Origin: Hydractinia symbiolongicarpus
Lineage: Eukaryota; Cnidaria; Hydrozoa; Anthoathecata; Hydractiniidae
Direction of reading: 5' to 3'
Assembly: GCF_029227915.1 (NCBI RefSeq)
Contig: NC_079880.1
Location: 3,908,001 to 3,972,000, forward strand
Length of the DNA stretch: 64,000 nucleotides
Below are positions 38,405 to 50,729 of this stretch, one piece after another (position 1 is the stretch's first letter; each line of letters starts with the position of its first letter). The position numbers and the translations under genes are program-made. The notes beneath the pieces are model-generated. The model did no database searches, was not told where the DNA came from, and was given only the letters and a program-made list of their open reading frames with translations.

Positions 38405-41400
38405 AAAGAAAGTACCCAGGGAGTAAACTCATTTCCCGAACGATTTTTTAAATTACTTTTTCACCACTAAAACGCATGAGACTTGTAGTTTTTAAAAATG
38501 TTTTCATTTTTGATGAGACGCTGAAAAAAATCAGTTTAAACGCCGGCAAACGAAAACCTGCGATTTCCCTAAATCCCGAACTTGGCCCGTATAGTCAAAA
38601 GTATACAAAGAAAGTACCCAGGGAGTAAACTCATTTCCAGAACGATTTTTTAAATTATTTTTTCATCACTAAAACGCATAAGATTTGTAGTTTTTAAAAA
38701 TGTTTTCATTTTTGATGAGACGCTGAATAAAAGAAGTTTAATCGCAGGCAAACGAAAACCCGAGATTTCTTGTAAATCCCGGCTTGGCCCGTATAGTCAA
38801 AAATATACAAAGAAAGTACCCAGGGAGTAAACTCATTTCCCGAACGATTTTTTAAATTATTTTTTCACCACTAAAACGCATGAGACTTGTAGTTTTCAAA
38901 AATGTTTTCATTTTTGATGAGACGCTGAATAAAAGAAGTTTAATCGCCGGCAAACGAAAACCCGCGATTTCCCGTAAATCCCGGGCTTGGCCCGTATAGT
39001 CAAAAGTATACAAAAATAGTACCCAGGGAGTAAACTCAATTCCCGAACGATTTTTTAAATCACTTTTTCACCACTAAAACGCATGAGACTTGTAGTTTTT
39101 AAAAATGTTTTCATTTTTGATGAGACGCTGAATAAAAGAAGTTTAATCGCCGGCAAACAAAAACCTACGATTTCCCGTAAATCCGGGGCTTGGCCCGTAT
39201 ATTCGAATATATACAAAGAAAGTACCCAGGGTGTAAACTCATTTCCCGAACGATTTTTTAAATTTTTTTTTCACCACTAAAACGCATGAGACTTGTAGTT
39301 TTCAAAAATGTTTTCATTTTTGATGAGACGCTTAATGAAAGAGGTTTAATCGCCGGAAAACGAAAACCCGCGATTTCCCGTAAATCCCGGGCTTGGCCCG
39401 TATAGTCTAATGTATACAAAGAAAGTACCCTGTGAGTAAACTCATTTCCAGAACGATTTTTTAAATTATTTTTTCACCACTAAAACGCATAAGACTTGTA
39501 GTTTTTAAAAATGTTTTCATTTTTGATGAGACGCTGAATAAAAGAAGTTTAATCGCCGGCAAACGAAAACCCGCGATTTCCCGTAAATCCCGGCTTGGAC
39601 CGTATAGTGAAAAGTATACAAAGAAAGTACCCAGGGAGTAAACTCATTTCCCGAACGATTTTTTAAATTATTTTTTCACCACTAAAACGCATGAGACTTG
39701 TAGTTTTCAAAAATGTTTTCATTTTTGATGAGACGCTGATTAAAAGAAGTTTAATCGCCGGCAAACGAAAACCCGCGATTTCCCGTAAATCCCGGGCTTG
39801 GCCCGTATAATCAAAAGTATACAAAGAAAGTACCCAGGGAGTACACTCATTTTCCGAACGATTTTTTAAATTACTTTTTCACCACTAAAACGCATGAGAC
39901 TTGTAGTTTTTAAAAATGTTTTCATTTTTGATGAGACGCTGAATAAAAGAAGTTTAATCGCCGGCAAACGAAAACCTGCGATTTCCCGTAAATCCTGGAC
40001 TCGGCCTGTATAGTCAAAAATATACAAAGAAAGTACCCAGGGAGTAAACTCATTTCCCAAACGATTTTTTAAATTATTATTTCACCACTAAAACGCATGA
40101 GACTAGTAGTTTTCAAGAATGTTTTCATTTTTGATGAGACGCTGAATAAAAGCAGTTTAATCGCCGGCAAACGAAAACCCGCGATTTCCCGTAAATCCCG
40201 GGCTTGGCACGTATAGTCGAATGTATACAAAGAAAGTACCCTGTGAGTAAACTCATTTCCAAAACGATTTTTTAAAATATATTTTCACCACTAAAACGCA
40301 TAAGACTTGTAGTTTTTAAAAATATTTTCATATTTGATGGGACGCTGAATAAAAGAAATTTAATCGCCGGCAAACGAAAACCCGCAATTTCCCGTAAATC
40401 CCGGGCTTGGCCCGTATAGTCAAAAGTATACAAAGAAAGTACCCAGGGAGTAAACTCATTTCCCGAACGATTTTTTATATTATTTTTTTACCACTAAACG
40501 CATGAAACTTGTAGTTTTCAAAAATATTTTCATATTTGATGGGATGCTGAATAAAAGAAGTTTAATCGCCAACAAACAAAAATCCGCGATTTCCCGTAAA
40601 TCCCGGACTCGGCCCGTATAGTCAAAAGTATACAAAGAAAGTACCCAGGGAGTAAACTCATTTCCCGAACAATTTTTTAAATTATTTTTTCACCACTAAA
40701 ACGCATGAGACTTGTAGTTTTCAAAAATGTTTTCATTTTTGATGAGACGCTTAATGAAAGAGGTTTAATCGCCGGCAAACGAAATCCCGCGTTTTCCCGT
40801 AAATCCGGGGCTTGGCCCGTATAGTCGAATGTATACAAAGAAAGTACCCAGGGAGTAAACTCATTTCGCAAACGATTTTTTAAATTTTTTTTTCACCACT
40901 AAAACGCATGAGACTTGTAGTTTTCAAAAATGTTTTCATTTTTGATGAGACGCTTAATGAAAGAGGTTTAATCGCCGGAAAACGAAAACCCGCGATTTCC
41001 CGTAAATCCCGGGCTTGGCCCGTATAGTCGAATGTATACAAAGAAAGTACCCTGTGAGTAAACTCATTTCCAGAACGATTTTTCAAAACTATTTTTTCAC
41101 CACTAAAACGCATAAGACTTGTAGTTTTTAAAAATGTTTTCATTTTTGATGAGACGCTGAATAAAAGAAGTTTAATCGCTGGCAAACGAAAACCCGCGAT
41201 TTCCCGTAAATCCCGGCTTGGCCCGTATAGTGAAAAGTATACAAAGAAAGTACCCAGGGAGTAAACTCATTTCCCGAACGATTTTTCAAATTATTTTTTC
41301 ACCACTAAAACGCATGAGACTTGTAGTTTTCAAAAATGTTTTCATTTTTGATGAGACGCTGAAAAAAAGCAGTTTAATCGCCGGCAAACGAAAACCTGCG

Positions 41401-42650
41401 ATTTCCCTAAATCCCGAACTCGGCCCGTATAGTCAAAAGTATACAAAGAAAGTACCCAGGGAGTAAACTCATTTCAAGAACGATTTTTTAAATTATTTTT
41501 TCACCACTAAAACGCATAAGACTTGTAGTTTTTAAAAATGTTTTCATTTTTGATGAGACGCTGAATAAAAGAAGTTTAATCGCAGGCAAACGAAAACCCG
41601 CGATTTCCCGTAAATCCCGGCTTGGCCCGTATAGTCAAAAGTATACAAAGAAAGTACCCAGGGAGTAAACTCATTTCCCGAACGATTTTTTAAATTATTT
41701 TTTCACCACTAAAACGCATGAGACTTGTGGTTTTCAAAAATGTTTTCATTTTTGATGAGACGCTGAATAAAAGAAGTTTAATCGCCGGCAAACGAAAACC
41801 CGCGATTTCCCGTAAATCCCGGGCTGGGCCCGTATAGTCAAAAGTATACAAAGAAAGTACCCAGGGAGTAAACTCAATTCCCGAACGATTTTTTAAATCA
41901 CTTTTTCACCACTAAAACGCATGAGACTTGTAGTTTTTAAGAATGTTTTCATTTTTGATGAGACGCTGAATAAAAGCAGTTTAATCGCCGGCAAACGAAA
42001 TCCCGCGTTTTCCCGTAAATCCGGGGCTTGGCCCGTATAGTCGAATATATACAAAGAAAGTACCCAGGGTGTAAACTCATTTCCAGAACGATTTTTTAAA
42101 TTTTTTTTTCACCACTAAAACGCATGAGACTTGTAGTTTTCAAAAATGTTTTCATTTTTGATGAGACGCTGAATAAAGGAACTTTAATCGTATAGTGAAA
42201 AGTATACAAAGAAAGTACCCAGGGAGTAAACTCATTTCCCGAACGATTTTTTAAATTATTTTTTCACCACTAAAACGCATGAGACTTGTAGTTTTCAAAA
42301 ATGTTTTCATTTTTGATGAGACGCTGAATAAAAGAAGTTTAATCGCCGGCAAACGAAAACCCGCGATTTCTCGTAAATCCCGGCTTGGCCCGTATAGTCA
42401 AAAGTATACAAAGAAAGTACCCTGGGAGTAAACTCATTTCCCAAACGATTTTTTATATTATTTTTTTACCACTAAACGCATGAAACTTGTAGTTTTTAAA
42501 AATATTTTCATATTTGATGGGATGCTGAATAAAAGACGTTTAATCGCCGGCAAACGAAAATCCGCGATTTCCCGTAAATCCCGGACTCGGCCCGTATAGT
42601 CAAAAGTATACAAAGAAAGTACCCAGTGAGTAAACTCATTTCCCGAACGA
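38405..42650 (+). repeat. Segmental copy J2 (partner at 26,395-30,430)
   Basis: Follows the monomer order of J1 with few differences, such as GAAAAAAATCAG (near 38,524) against GAAAAAAAGCAG, TCTCGTAAATCC (near 42,370) against TCCCGTAAATCC, and GACGTTTAATCG (near 42,537) against GAAGTTTAATCG. It has one monomer more than J1, at 40,907-41,110. The right end runs into the 6-mer block. Confidence 0.88.
40907..41110 (+). repeat. Extra monomer in J2 relative to J1
   Basis: J1 position 28,894 aligns both with 40,907 (offset 12,013, from the left) and with 41,111 (offset 12,217, from the right). The monomer between has TTAATGAAAGAGG, GGAAAACGAAAACCC, TCGAATG and CCCTGTGAG. The same monomer follows the same neighbour at 31,890 and 33,510, so the shorter J1 form probably lost it. 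Confidence 0.85.
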
Positions 42651-44715
42651 TTTTTTAAATCACTTTTTCACCACTAAAACGCATGAGACTTGTAGTTTTC
42701 AAAAATGTTTTCATTTTTGATGAGACGCTTAATGAAAGAGGTTTAATCGCCGGAAAACGAAAACCCGCGATTTCCCGTAAATCCCGGGCTTGGCCCGTAT
42801 AGTCGAATGTATACAAAGAAAGTACCCTGTGAGTAAACTCATTTCCAGAACGATTTTTCAAAACTATTTTTTCACCACTAAAACGCATAAGACTTGTAGT
42901 TTTTAAAAATGTTTTCATTTTTGATGAGACGCTGAATAAAAGAAGTTTAATCGCTGGCAAACGAAAACCCGCGATTTCCCGTAAATCTTGGCTTGGCCCG
43001 TATAGTGAAAAGTATACAAAGAAAGTACCCAGGGAGTAAACTCATTTCCCGAACGATTTTTCAAATTATTTTTTCACCACTAAAACGCATGAGACTTGTA
43101 GTTTTCAAAAATGTTTTCATTTTTGATGAGACGCTGAAAAAAAGCAGTTTAATCGCCGGCAAACGAAAACCTGCGATTTCCCTAAATCCCGAACTCGGCC
43201 CGTATAGTCAAAAGTATACAAAGAAAGTACCCAGGGAGTAAACTCATTTCAAGAACGATTTTTTAAATTATTTTTTCACCACTAAAACGCATAAGACTTG
43301 TAGTTTTTAAAAATGTTTTCATTTTTGATGAGACGCTGAATAAAAGAAGTTTAATCGCAGGCAAACGAAAACCCGCGATTTCCCGTAAATCCCGGCTTGG
43401 CCCGTATAGTCAAAAGTATACAAAGAAAGTACCCAGGAAGTAAACTCATTTCCCGAACGATTTTTTAAATTATTTTTTCACCACTAAAACGCATGAGACT
43501 TGTAGTTTTCAAAAATGTTTTCATTTTTGATGAGACGCTGAATAAAAGAAGTTTAATCGCCGGCAAACGAAAACCCGCGATTTCTCGTAAATCCCGGCTT
43601 GGCCCGTATAGTCAAAAGTATACAAAGAAAGTACCCTGGGAGTAAACTCATTTCCCAAACGATTTTTTATATTATTTTTTTACCACTAAACGCATGAAAC
43701 TTGTAGTTTTTAAAAATATTTTCATATTTGATGGGATGCTGAATAAAAGACGTTTAATCGCCGGCAAACGAAAATCCGCGATTTCCCGTAAATCCCGGAC
43801 TCGGCCCGTATAGTCAAAAGTATACAAAGAAAGTACCCAGTGAGTAAACTCATTTCCCGAACGATTTTTTAAATCACTTTTTCACCACTAAAACGCATGA
43901 GACTTGTAGTTTTCAAAAATGTTTTCATTTTTGATGAGACGCTTAATGAAAGAGGTTTAATCGCCGGAAAACGAAAACCCGCGATTTCCCGTAAATCCCG
44001 GGCTTGGCCCGTATAGTCGAATGTATACAAAGAAAGTACCCTGTGAGTAAACTCATTTCCAGAACGATTTTTCAAAACTATTTTTTCACCACTAAAACGC
44101 ATAAGACTTGTAGTTTTTAAAAATGTTTTCATTTTTGATGAGACGCTGAATAAAAGAAGTTTAATCGCTGGCAAACGAAAACCCGCGATTTCCCGTAAAT
44201 CCCGGCTTGGCCCGTATAGTGAAAAGTATACAAAGAAAGTACCCAGGGAGTAAACTCATTTCCCGAACGATTTTTCAAATTATTTTTTCACCACTAAAAC
44301 GCATGAGACTTGTAGTTTTCAAAAATGTTTTTATTTTTGATGAGACGCTGAAAAAAAGCAGTTTAATCGCCGGCAAACGAAAACCTGCGATTTCCCTAAA
44401 TCCCGAACTCGGCCCGTATAGTCAAAAGTATACAAAGAAAGTACCCAGGGAGTAAACTCATTTCAAGAACGATTTTTTAAATTATTTTTTCACCACTAAA
44501 ACGCATAAGACTTGTAGTTTTTAAAAATGTTTTCATTTTTGATGAGACGCTGAATAAAAGAAGTTTAATCGCAGGCAAACGAAAACCCGCGATTTCCCGT
44601 AAATCCCGGCTTGGCCCGTATAGTCAAAAGTATACAAAGAAAGTACCCAGGGAGTAAACTCATTTCCCGAACGATTTTTTAAATTATTTTTTCACCACTA
44701 AAACGCATGAGACTT
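42225..44715 (+). repeat. 6-monomer HOR of 1,214 bp, ~2 copies
   Basis: Monomers at 42,655 and 43,869, and at 42,993 and 44,207, are each offset by 1,214. The unit includes a TATATTA/GATGGGATG monomer with GACGTTTAATCG, a GGAAAACG monomer, and a CAAAACTATTTTTTC junction. Single-base differences include AAATCTTGGC (near 42,985) against AAATCCCGGC and TGTTTTTATTTT (near 44,328) against TGTTTTCATTTT. Confidence 0.9.
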
Positions 44716-47700
44716 GTGGTTTTCAAAAATGTTTTCATTTTTGATGAGACGCTGAATAAAAGCAGTTTAATCGCCGGCAAACGAAAACCCGCGATTTCCC
44801 GTAAATCCCGGGCTGGGCCCGTATAGTCAAAAGTATACAAAGAAAGTACCCAGGGAGTAAACTCAATTCCCGAACGATTTTTTAAATCACTTTTTCACCA
44901 CTAAAACGCATGAGACTTGTAGTTTTTAAGAATGTTTTCATTTTTGATGAGACGCTGAATAAAAGCAGTTTAATCGCCGGCAAACGAAATCCCGCGTTTT
45001 CCCGTAAATCCGGGGCTTGGCCCGTATAGTCGAATATATACAAAGAAAGTACCCAGGGTGTAAACTCATTTCCCGAACGATTTTTTAAATTTTTTTTTCA
45101 CCACTAAAACGCATGAGACTTGTAGTTTTCAAAAATGTTTTCATTTTTGATGAGACGCTGAATAAAGGAACTTTAATCGTATAGTGAAAAGTATACAAAG
45201 AAAGTACCCAGGGAGTAAACTCATTTCCTGAACGATTTTTTAAATTATTTTTTCACCACTAAAACGCATGAGACTTGTAGTTTTTAAAAATGTTTTCATT
45301 TTTGATGAGACGTTGAATAAAAGAAGTTTAATCGCAGGCAAACGAAAACCCGCGATTTCCCGTAAATCCCGGCTTGGCCCGTATAGTCAAAAGTATACAA
45401 AGAAAGTACCCAGGGAGTAAACTCATTTCCCGAACGATTTTTTAAATTATTTTTTCACCACTAAAACGCATGAGACTTGTGGTTTTCAAAAATGTTTTCA
45501 TTTTTGATGAGACGCTGAATAAAAGAAGTTTAATCGCCGGCAAACGAAAACCCGCGATTTCCCGTAAATCCCGGGCTGGGCCCGTATAGTCAAAAGTATA
45601 CAAAGAAAGTACCCAGGGAGTAAACTCAATTCCCGAACGATTTTTTAAATCACTTTTTCACCACTAAAACGCATGAGACTTGTAGTTTTTAAGAATGTTT
45701 TCATTTTTGATGAGACGCTGAATAAAAGCAGTTTAATCGCCGGCAAACGAAATCCCGCGTTTTCCCGTAAATCCGGGGCTTGGCCCGTATAGTCGAATAT
45801 ATACAAAGAAAGTACCCAGGGTGTAAACTCATTTCCCGAACGATTTTTTAAATTTTTTTTTCACCACTAAAACGCATGAGACTTGTAGTTTTCAAAAATG
45901 TTTTCATTTTTGATGAGACGCTGAATAAAGGAACTTTAATCGTATAGTGAAAAGTATACAAAGAAAGTACCCAGGGAGTAAACTCATTTCCCGAACGATT
46001 TTTTAAATTATTTTTTCACCACTAAAACGCATGAGACTTGTAGTTTTCAAAAATGTTTTCATTTTTGATGAGACGCTGAATAAAAGAAGTTTAATCGCCG
46101 GCAAACGAAAACCCGCGATTTCTCGTAAATCCCGGCTTGGCCCGTATAGTCAAAAGTATACAAAGAAAGTACCCTGGGAGTAAACTCATTTCCCAAACGA
46201 TTTTTTATATTATTTTTTTACCACTAAACGCATGAAACTTGTAGTTTTCAAAAATATTTTCATATTTGATGGGATGCTGAATAAAAGAAGTTTAATCGCC
46301 GGCAAACGAAAATCCGCGATTTCCCGTAAATCCCGGACTCGGCCCGTATAGTCAAAAGTATACAAAGAAAGTACCCAGGGAGTAAACTCATTTCCCGAAC
46401 GATTTTTTAAATCACTTTTTCACCACTAAAACGCATGAGACTTGTAGTTTTCAAAAATGTTTTCATTTTTGATGAGACGCTTAATGAAAGAGGTTTAATC
46501 GCCGGCAAACGAAAACCCGCGATTTCCTGTAAATCCCGGGCTTGGCCCGTATAGTCGAATATATACAAAGAAAGTACCCTGTGAGTAAACTCATTTCAAG
46601 AACGATTTTTTAAATTATTTTTTCACCACTAAAACGCATAAGACTTGTAGTTTTTAAAAATGTTTTCATTTTTGATGAGACGCTGAATAAAAGAAGTTTA
46701 ATCGCAGGCAAACGAAAACCCGCGATTTCCCGTAAATCCCGGCTTGGCCCGTATAGTCAAAAGTATACAAAGAAAGTACCCAGGGAGTAAACTCATTTCC
46801 CGAACGATTTTTTAAATTATTTTTTCACCACTAAAACGCATGAGACTTGTGGTTTTCAAAAATGTTTTCATTTTTGATGAGACGCTGAATAAAAGAAGTT
46901 TAATCGCCGGCAAACGAAAACCCGCGATTTCCCGTAAATCCCGGGCTGGGCCCGTATAGTCAAAAGTATACAAAGAAAGTACCCAGGGAGTAAACTCAAT
47001 TCCCGAACGATTTTTTAAATCACTTTTTCACCACTAAAACGCATGAGACTTGTAGTTTTTAAGAATGTTTTCATTTTTGATGAGACGCTGAATAAAAGCA
47101 GTTTAATCGCCGGCAAACGAAATCCCGCGTTTTCCCGTAAATCCGGGGCTTGGCCCGTATAGTCGAATATATACAAAGAAAGTACCCAGGGTGTAAACTC
47201 ATTTCCCGAACGATTTTTTAAATTTTTTTTTCACCACTAAAACGCATGAGACTTGTAGTTTTCAAAAATGTTTTCATTTTTGATGAGACGCTGAATAAAG
47301 GAACTTTAATCGTATAGTGAAAAGTATACAAAGAAAGTACCCAGGGAGTAAACTCATTTCCCGAACGATTTTTTAAATTATTTTTTCACCACTAAAACGC
47401 ATGAGACTTGTAGTTTTTAAAAACGTTTTCATTTTTGATGAGACGTTGAATAAAAGAAGTTTAATCGCAGGCAAACGAAAACCCGCGATTTCCCGTAAAT
47501 CCCGGCTTGGCCCGTATAGTCAAAAGTATACAAAGAAAGTACCCAGGGAGTAAACTCATTTCCCGAACGATTTTTTAAATTATTTTTTCACCACTAAAAC
47601 GCATGAGACTTGTGGTTTTCAAAAATGTTTTCATTTTTGATGAGACGCTGAATAAAAGAAGTTTAATCGCCGGCAAACGAAAACCCGCGATTTCCCGTAA

Positions 47701-48690
47701 ATCCCGGGCTGGGCCCGTATAGTCAAAAGTATACAAAGAAAGTACCCAGGGAGTAAACTCAATTCCCGAACGATTTTTTAAATCACTTTTTCACCACTAA
47801 AACGCATGAGACTTGTAGTTTTTAAGAATGTTTTCATTTTTGATGAGACGCTGAATAAAAGCAGTTTAATCGCCGGCAAACGAAATCCCGCGTTTTCCCG
47901 TAAATCCGGGGCTTGGCCCGTATAGTCGAATATATACAAAGAAAGTACCCAGGGTGTAAACTCATTTCCCGAACGATTTTTTAAATTTTTTTTTCACCAC
48001 TAAAACGCATGAGACTTGTAGTTTTCAAAAATGTTTTCATTTTTGATGAGACGCTGAATAAAGGAACTTTAATCGTATAGTGAAAAGTATACAAAGAAAG
48101 TACCCAGGGAGTAAACTCATTTCCCGAACGATTTTTTAAATTATTTTTTCACCACTAAAACGCATGAGACTTGTAGTTTTCAAAAATGTTTTCATTTTTG
48201 ATGAGACGCTGAATAAAAGAAGTTTAATCGCCGGCAAACGAAAACCCGCGATTTCTCGTAAATCCCGGCTTGGCCCGTATAGTCAAAAGTATACAAAGAA
48301 AGTACCCTGGGAGTAAACTCATTTCCCAAACGATTTTTTATATTATTTTTTTACCACTAAACGCATGAAACTTGTAGTTTTCAAAAATATTTTCATATTT
48401 GATGGGATGCTGAATAAAAGAAGTTTAATCGCCGGCAAACGAAAATCCGCGATTTCCCGTAAATCCCGGACTCGGCCCGTACAGTCAAAAGTATACAAAG
48501 AAAGTACCCAGGGAGTAAACTCATTTCCCGAACGATTTTTTAAATCACTTTTTCACCACTAAAACGCATGAGACTTGTAGTTTTCAAAAATGTTTTCATT
48601 TTTGATGAGACGCTTAATGAAAGAGGTTTAATCGCCGGCAAACGAAAACCCGCGATTTCCTGTAAATCCCGGGCTTGGCCCGTATAGTCG
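44456..48690 (+). repeat. 11-monomer HOR of 2,133 bp, ~2 copies, nested 763-bp 4-mers
   Basis: GGAAC of the 155-bp monomer is at 45,167 and 47,300 and at 45,930 and 48,063, all offset by 2,133. TTATAT is at 46,205 and 48,338, and the CGTTGAAT variant repeats at the same offset. Each unit holds two rounds of a 763-bp four-monomer unit: CGCAGGC; TTGTGG/GGGCTGGGCCC; TTAAGAATG/CCCGCGTTTTCCCG; 155-bp monomer. The block overlaps the right end of the 6-mer block. Confidence 0.9.
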
Positions 48691-50729
48691 AATGTATACA
48701 AAGAAAGTACCCTGTGAGTAAACTCATTTCCAGAACGATTTTTTAAATTATTTTTTCACCACTAAAACGCATAAGACTTGTAGTTTTTAAAAATGTTTTC
48801 ATTTTTGATGAGACGCTGAATAAAAGAAGTTTAATCGCTGGCAAACGAAAACCCGCGATTTCCCGTAAATCCCGGCTTTGCCCGTATAGTGAAAAGTATA
48901 CAAAGAAAGTACCCAGGGAGTAAACTCATTTCCCGAACGATTTTTTAAATTATTTTTTCACCACTAAAACGCATGAGACTTGTAGTTTTCAAAAATGTTT
49001 TCATTTTTGATGAGACGCTGAAAAAAAGCAGTTTAATCGCCGGCAAACGAAAACCTGCGATTTCCCTAAATCCCGAACTCGGCCCGTATAGTCAAAAGTA
49101 TACAAAGAAAGTACCCAGGGAGTAAACTCATTTCCCAAACGATTTTTTAAAATATTATTTCACCACTAAAACGCATGAGACTTGTAGTTTTCAAGAATGT
49201 TTTCATTTTTGATGAGACGCTGAATGAAAGAAGTTTAATCGCCGGCAGACGAAAACCTGCGATTTCCCGTAAATCCCGGACTCGGCCCGTATAGTCAAAA
49301 GTATTATAAGAAAGTACCCAGGGTGTAAACTCATTTCCCGAACGATTTTTTAAATTATTATTTCACCACTAAAGCCCATGAGACTTGTAGTTTTTAAAAA
49401 TGTTTTCATTTTTGATGAGACGCTGAATAAAAGAAGTTTAATCGCCAGCAAACGAAAACCCGCCATTCCCCGTAAATCCCGGCTTGGCCCGTATAGTCAA
49501 AAGTATACAAAGAAAGTACGCAGGGAGTAAACTCATTTCCCGAACGATTTTTTAAATTATTTTGTCACCACTAAAACGCATGAGACTTGTGGTTTTCAAA
49601 AATGTTTTCATTTTTGATGAGACGCTGAATAAAAGAAGTTTAATCGCCGGCAAACGAAAACCCGCGATTTCCCGTAAATCACGGGCTGGGCCCGTATAGT
49701 CAAAAGTATACAAAGAAAGTACCCAGGGAGTAAACTCAATTCCCGAACGATTTTTTAAATCACTTTTTCACCACTAAAACGCATGAGACTTGTAGTTTTC
49801 AAAAATGTTTTCATTTTTGATGAGACGCTGAAAAAAAGCAGTTTAATCGCCGGCAAACGAAAACCTGCGATTTCCCTAAATCCCGAACTCGGCCCGTATA
49901 GTCAAAAGTATACAAAGAAAGTACCCAGGGAGTAAACTCATTTCAAGAACGATTTTTTAAATTATTTTTTCACCACTAAAACGCATAAGACTTCTAGTTT
50001 TTAAAAATGTTTTCATTTTTGATGAGACGCTGAATAAAAGAAGTTTAATCGCAGGCAAACGAAAACCCGCGATTTCCCGTAAATCCCGGCTTGGCCCGTA
50101 TAGTCAAAAGTATACAAAGAAAGTACCCAGGGAGTAAACTCATTTCCCGAACGATTTTTTAAATTATTTTTTCACCACTAAAACGCATGAGACTTGTGGT
50201 TTTCAAAAATGTTTTCATTTTTGATGAGACGCTGAATAAAAGAAGTTTAATCGCCGGCAAACGAAAACCCGCGATTTCCCGTAAATCCCGGGCTGGGCCC
50301 GTATAGTCAAAAGTATACAAAGAAAGTACCCAGGGAGTAAACTCAATTCCCGAACGATTTTTTAAATCACTTTTTCACCACTAAAACGCATGAGACTTGT
50401 AGTTTTTAAGAATGTTTTCATTTTTGATGAGACGCTGAATAAAAGCAGTTTAATCGCCGGCAAACGAAATCCCGCGTTTTCCCGTAAATCCGGGGCTTGG
50501 CCCGTATAGTCGAATATATACAAAGAAAGTACCCAGGGTGTAAACTCATTTCCCGAACGATTTTTTAAATTTTTTTTTCACCACTAAAACGCATGAGACT
50601 TGTAGTTTTCAAAAATGTTTTCATTTTTGATGAGACGCTGAATAAAGGAACTTTAATCGTATAGTGAAAAGTATACAAAGAAAGTACCCAGGGAGTAAAC
50701 TCATTTCCCGAACGATTTTTTAAATTATT
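48691..50729 (+). repeat. Mixed domain-3 monomers with a lone domain-1-like variant
   Basis: After a GAAAAAAAGCAG monomer come two odd ones. One (about 49,174-49,376) has CAAGAATG, GAATGAAAG, GGCAGACG and GTATTATAAG and ends in AAAGCCC. The next (49,377-49,578) follows that AAAGCCCATGAG junction and has CGCCAGC and CCATTCCCCG. From 49,579 the TTGTGG/GGGCTGGGCCC, TTAAGAATG and 155-bp order of the 763-bp unit resumes, with a 155-bp junction at 50,647. Confidence 0.78.
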
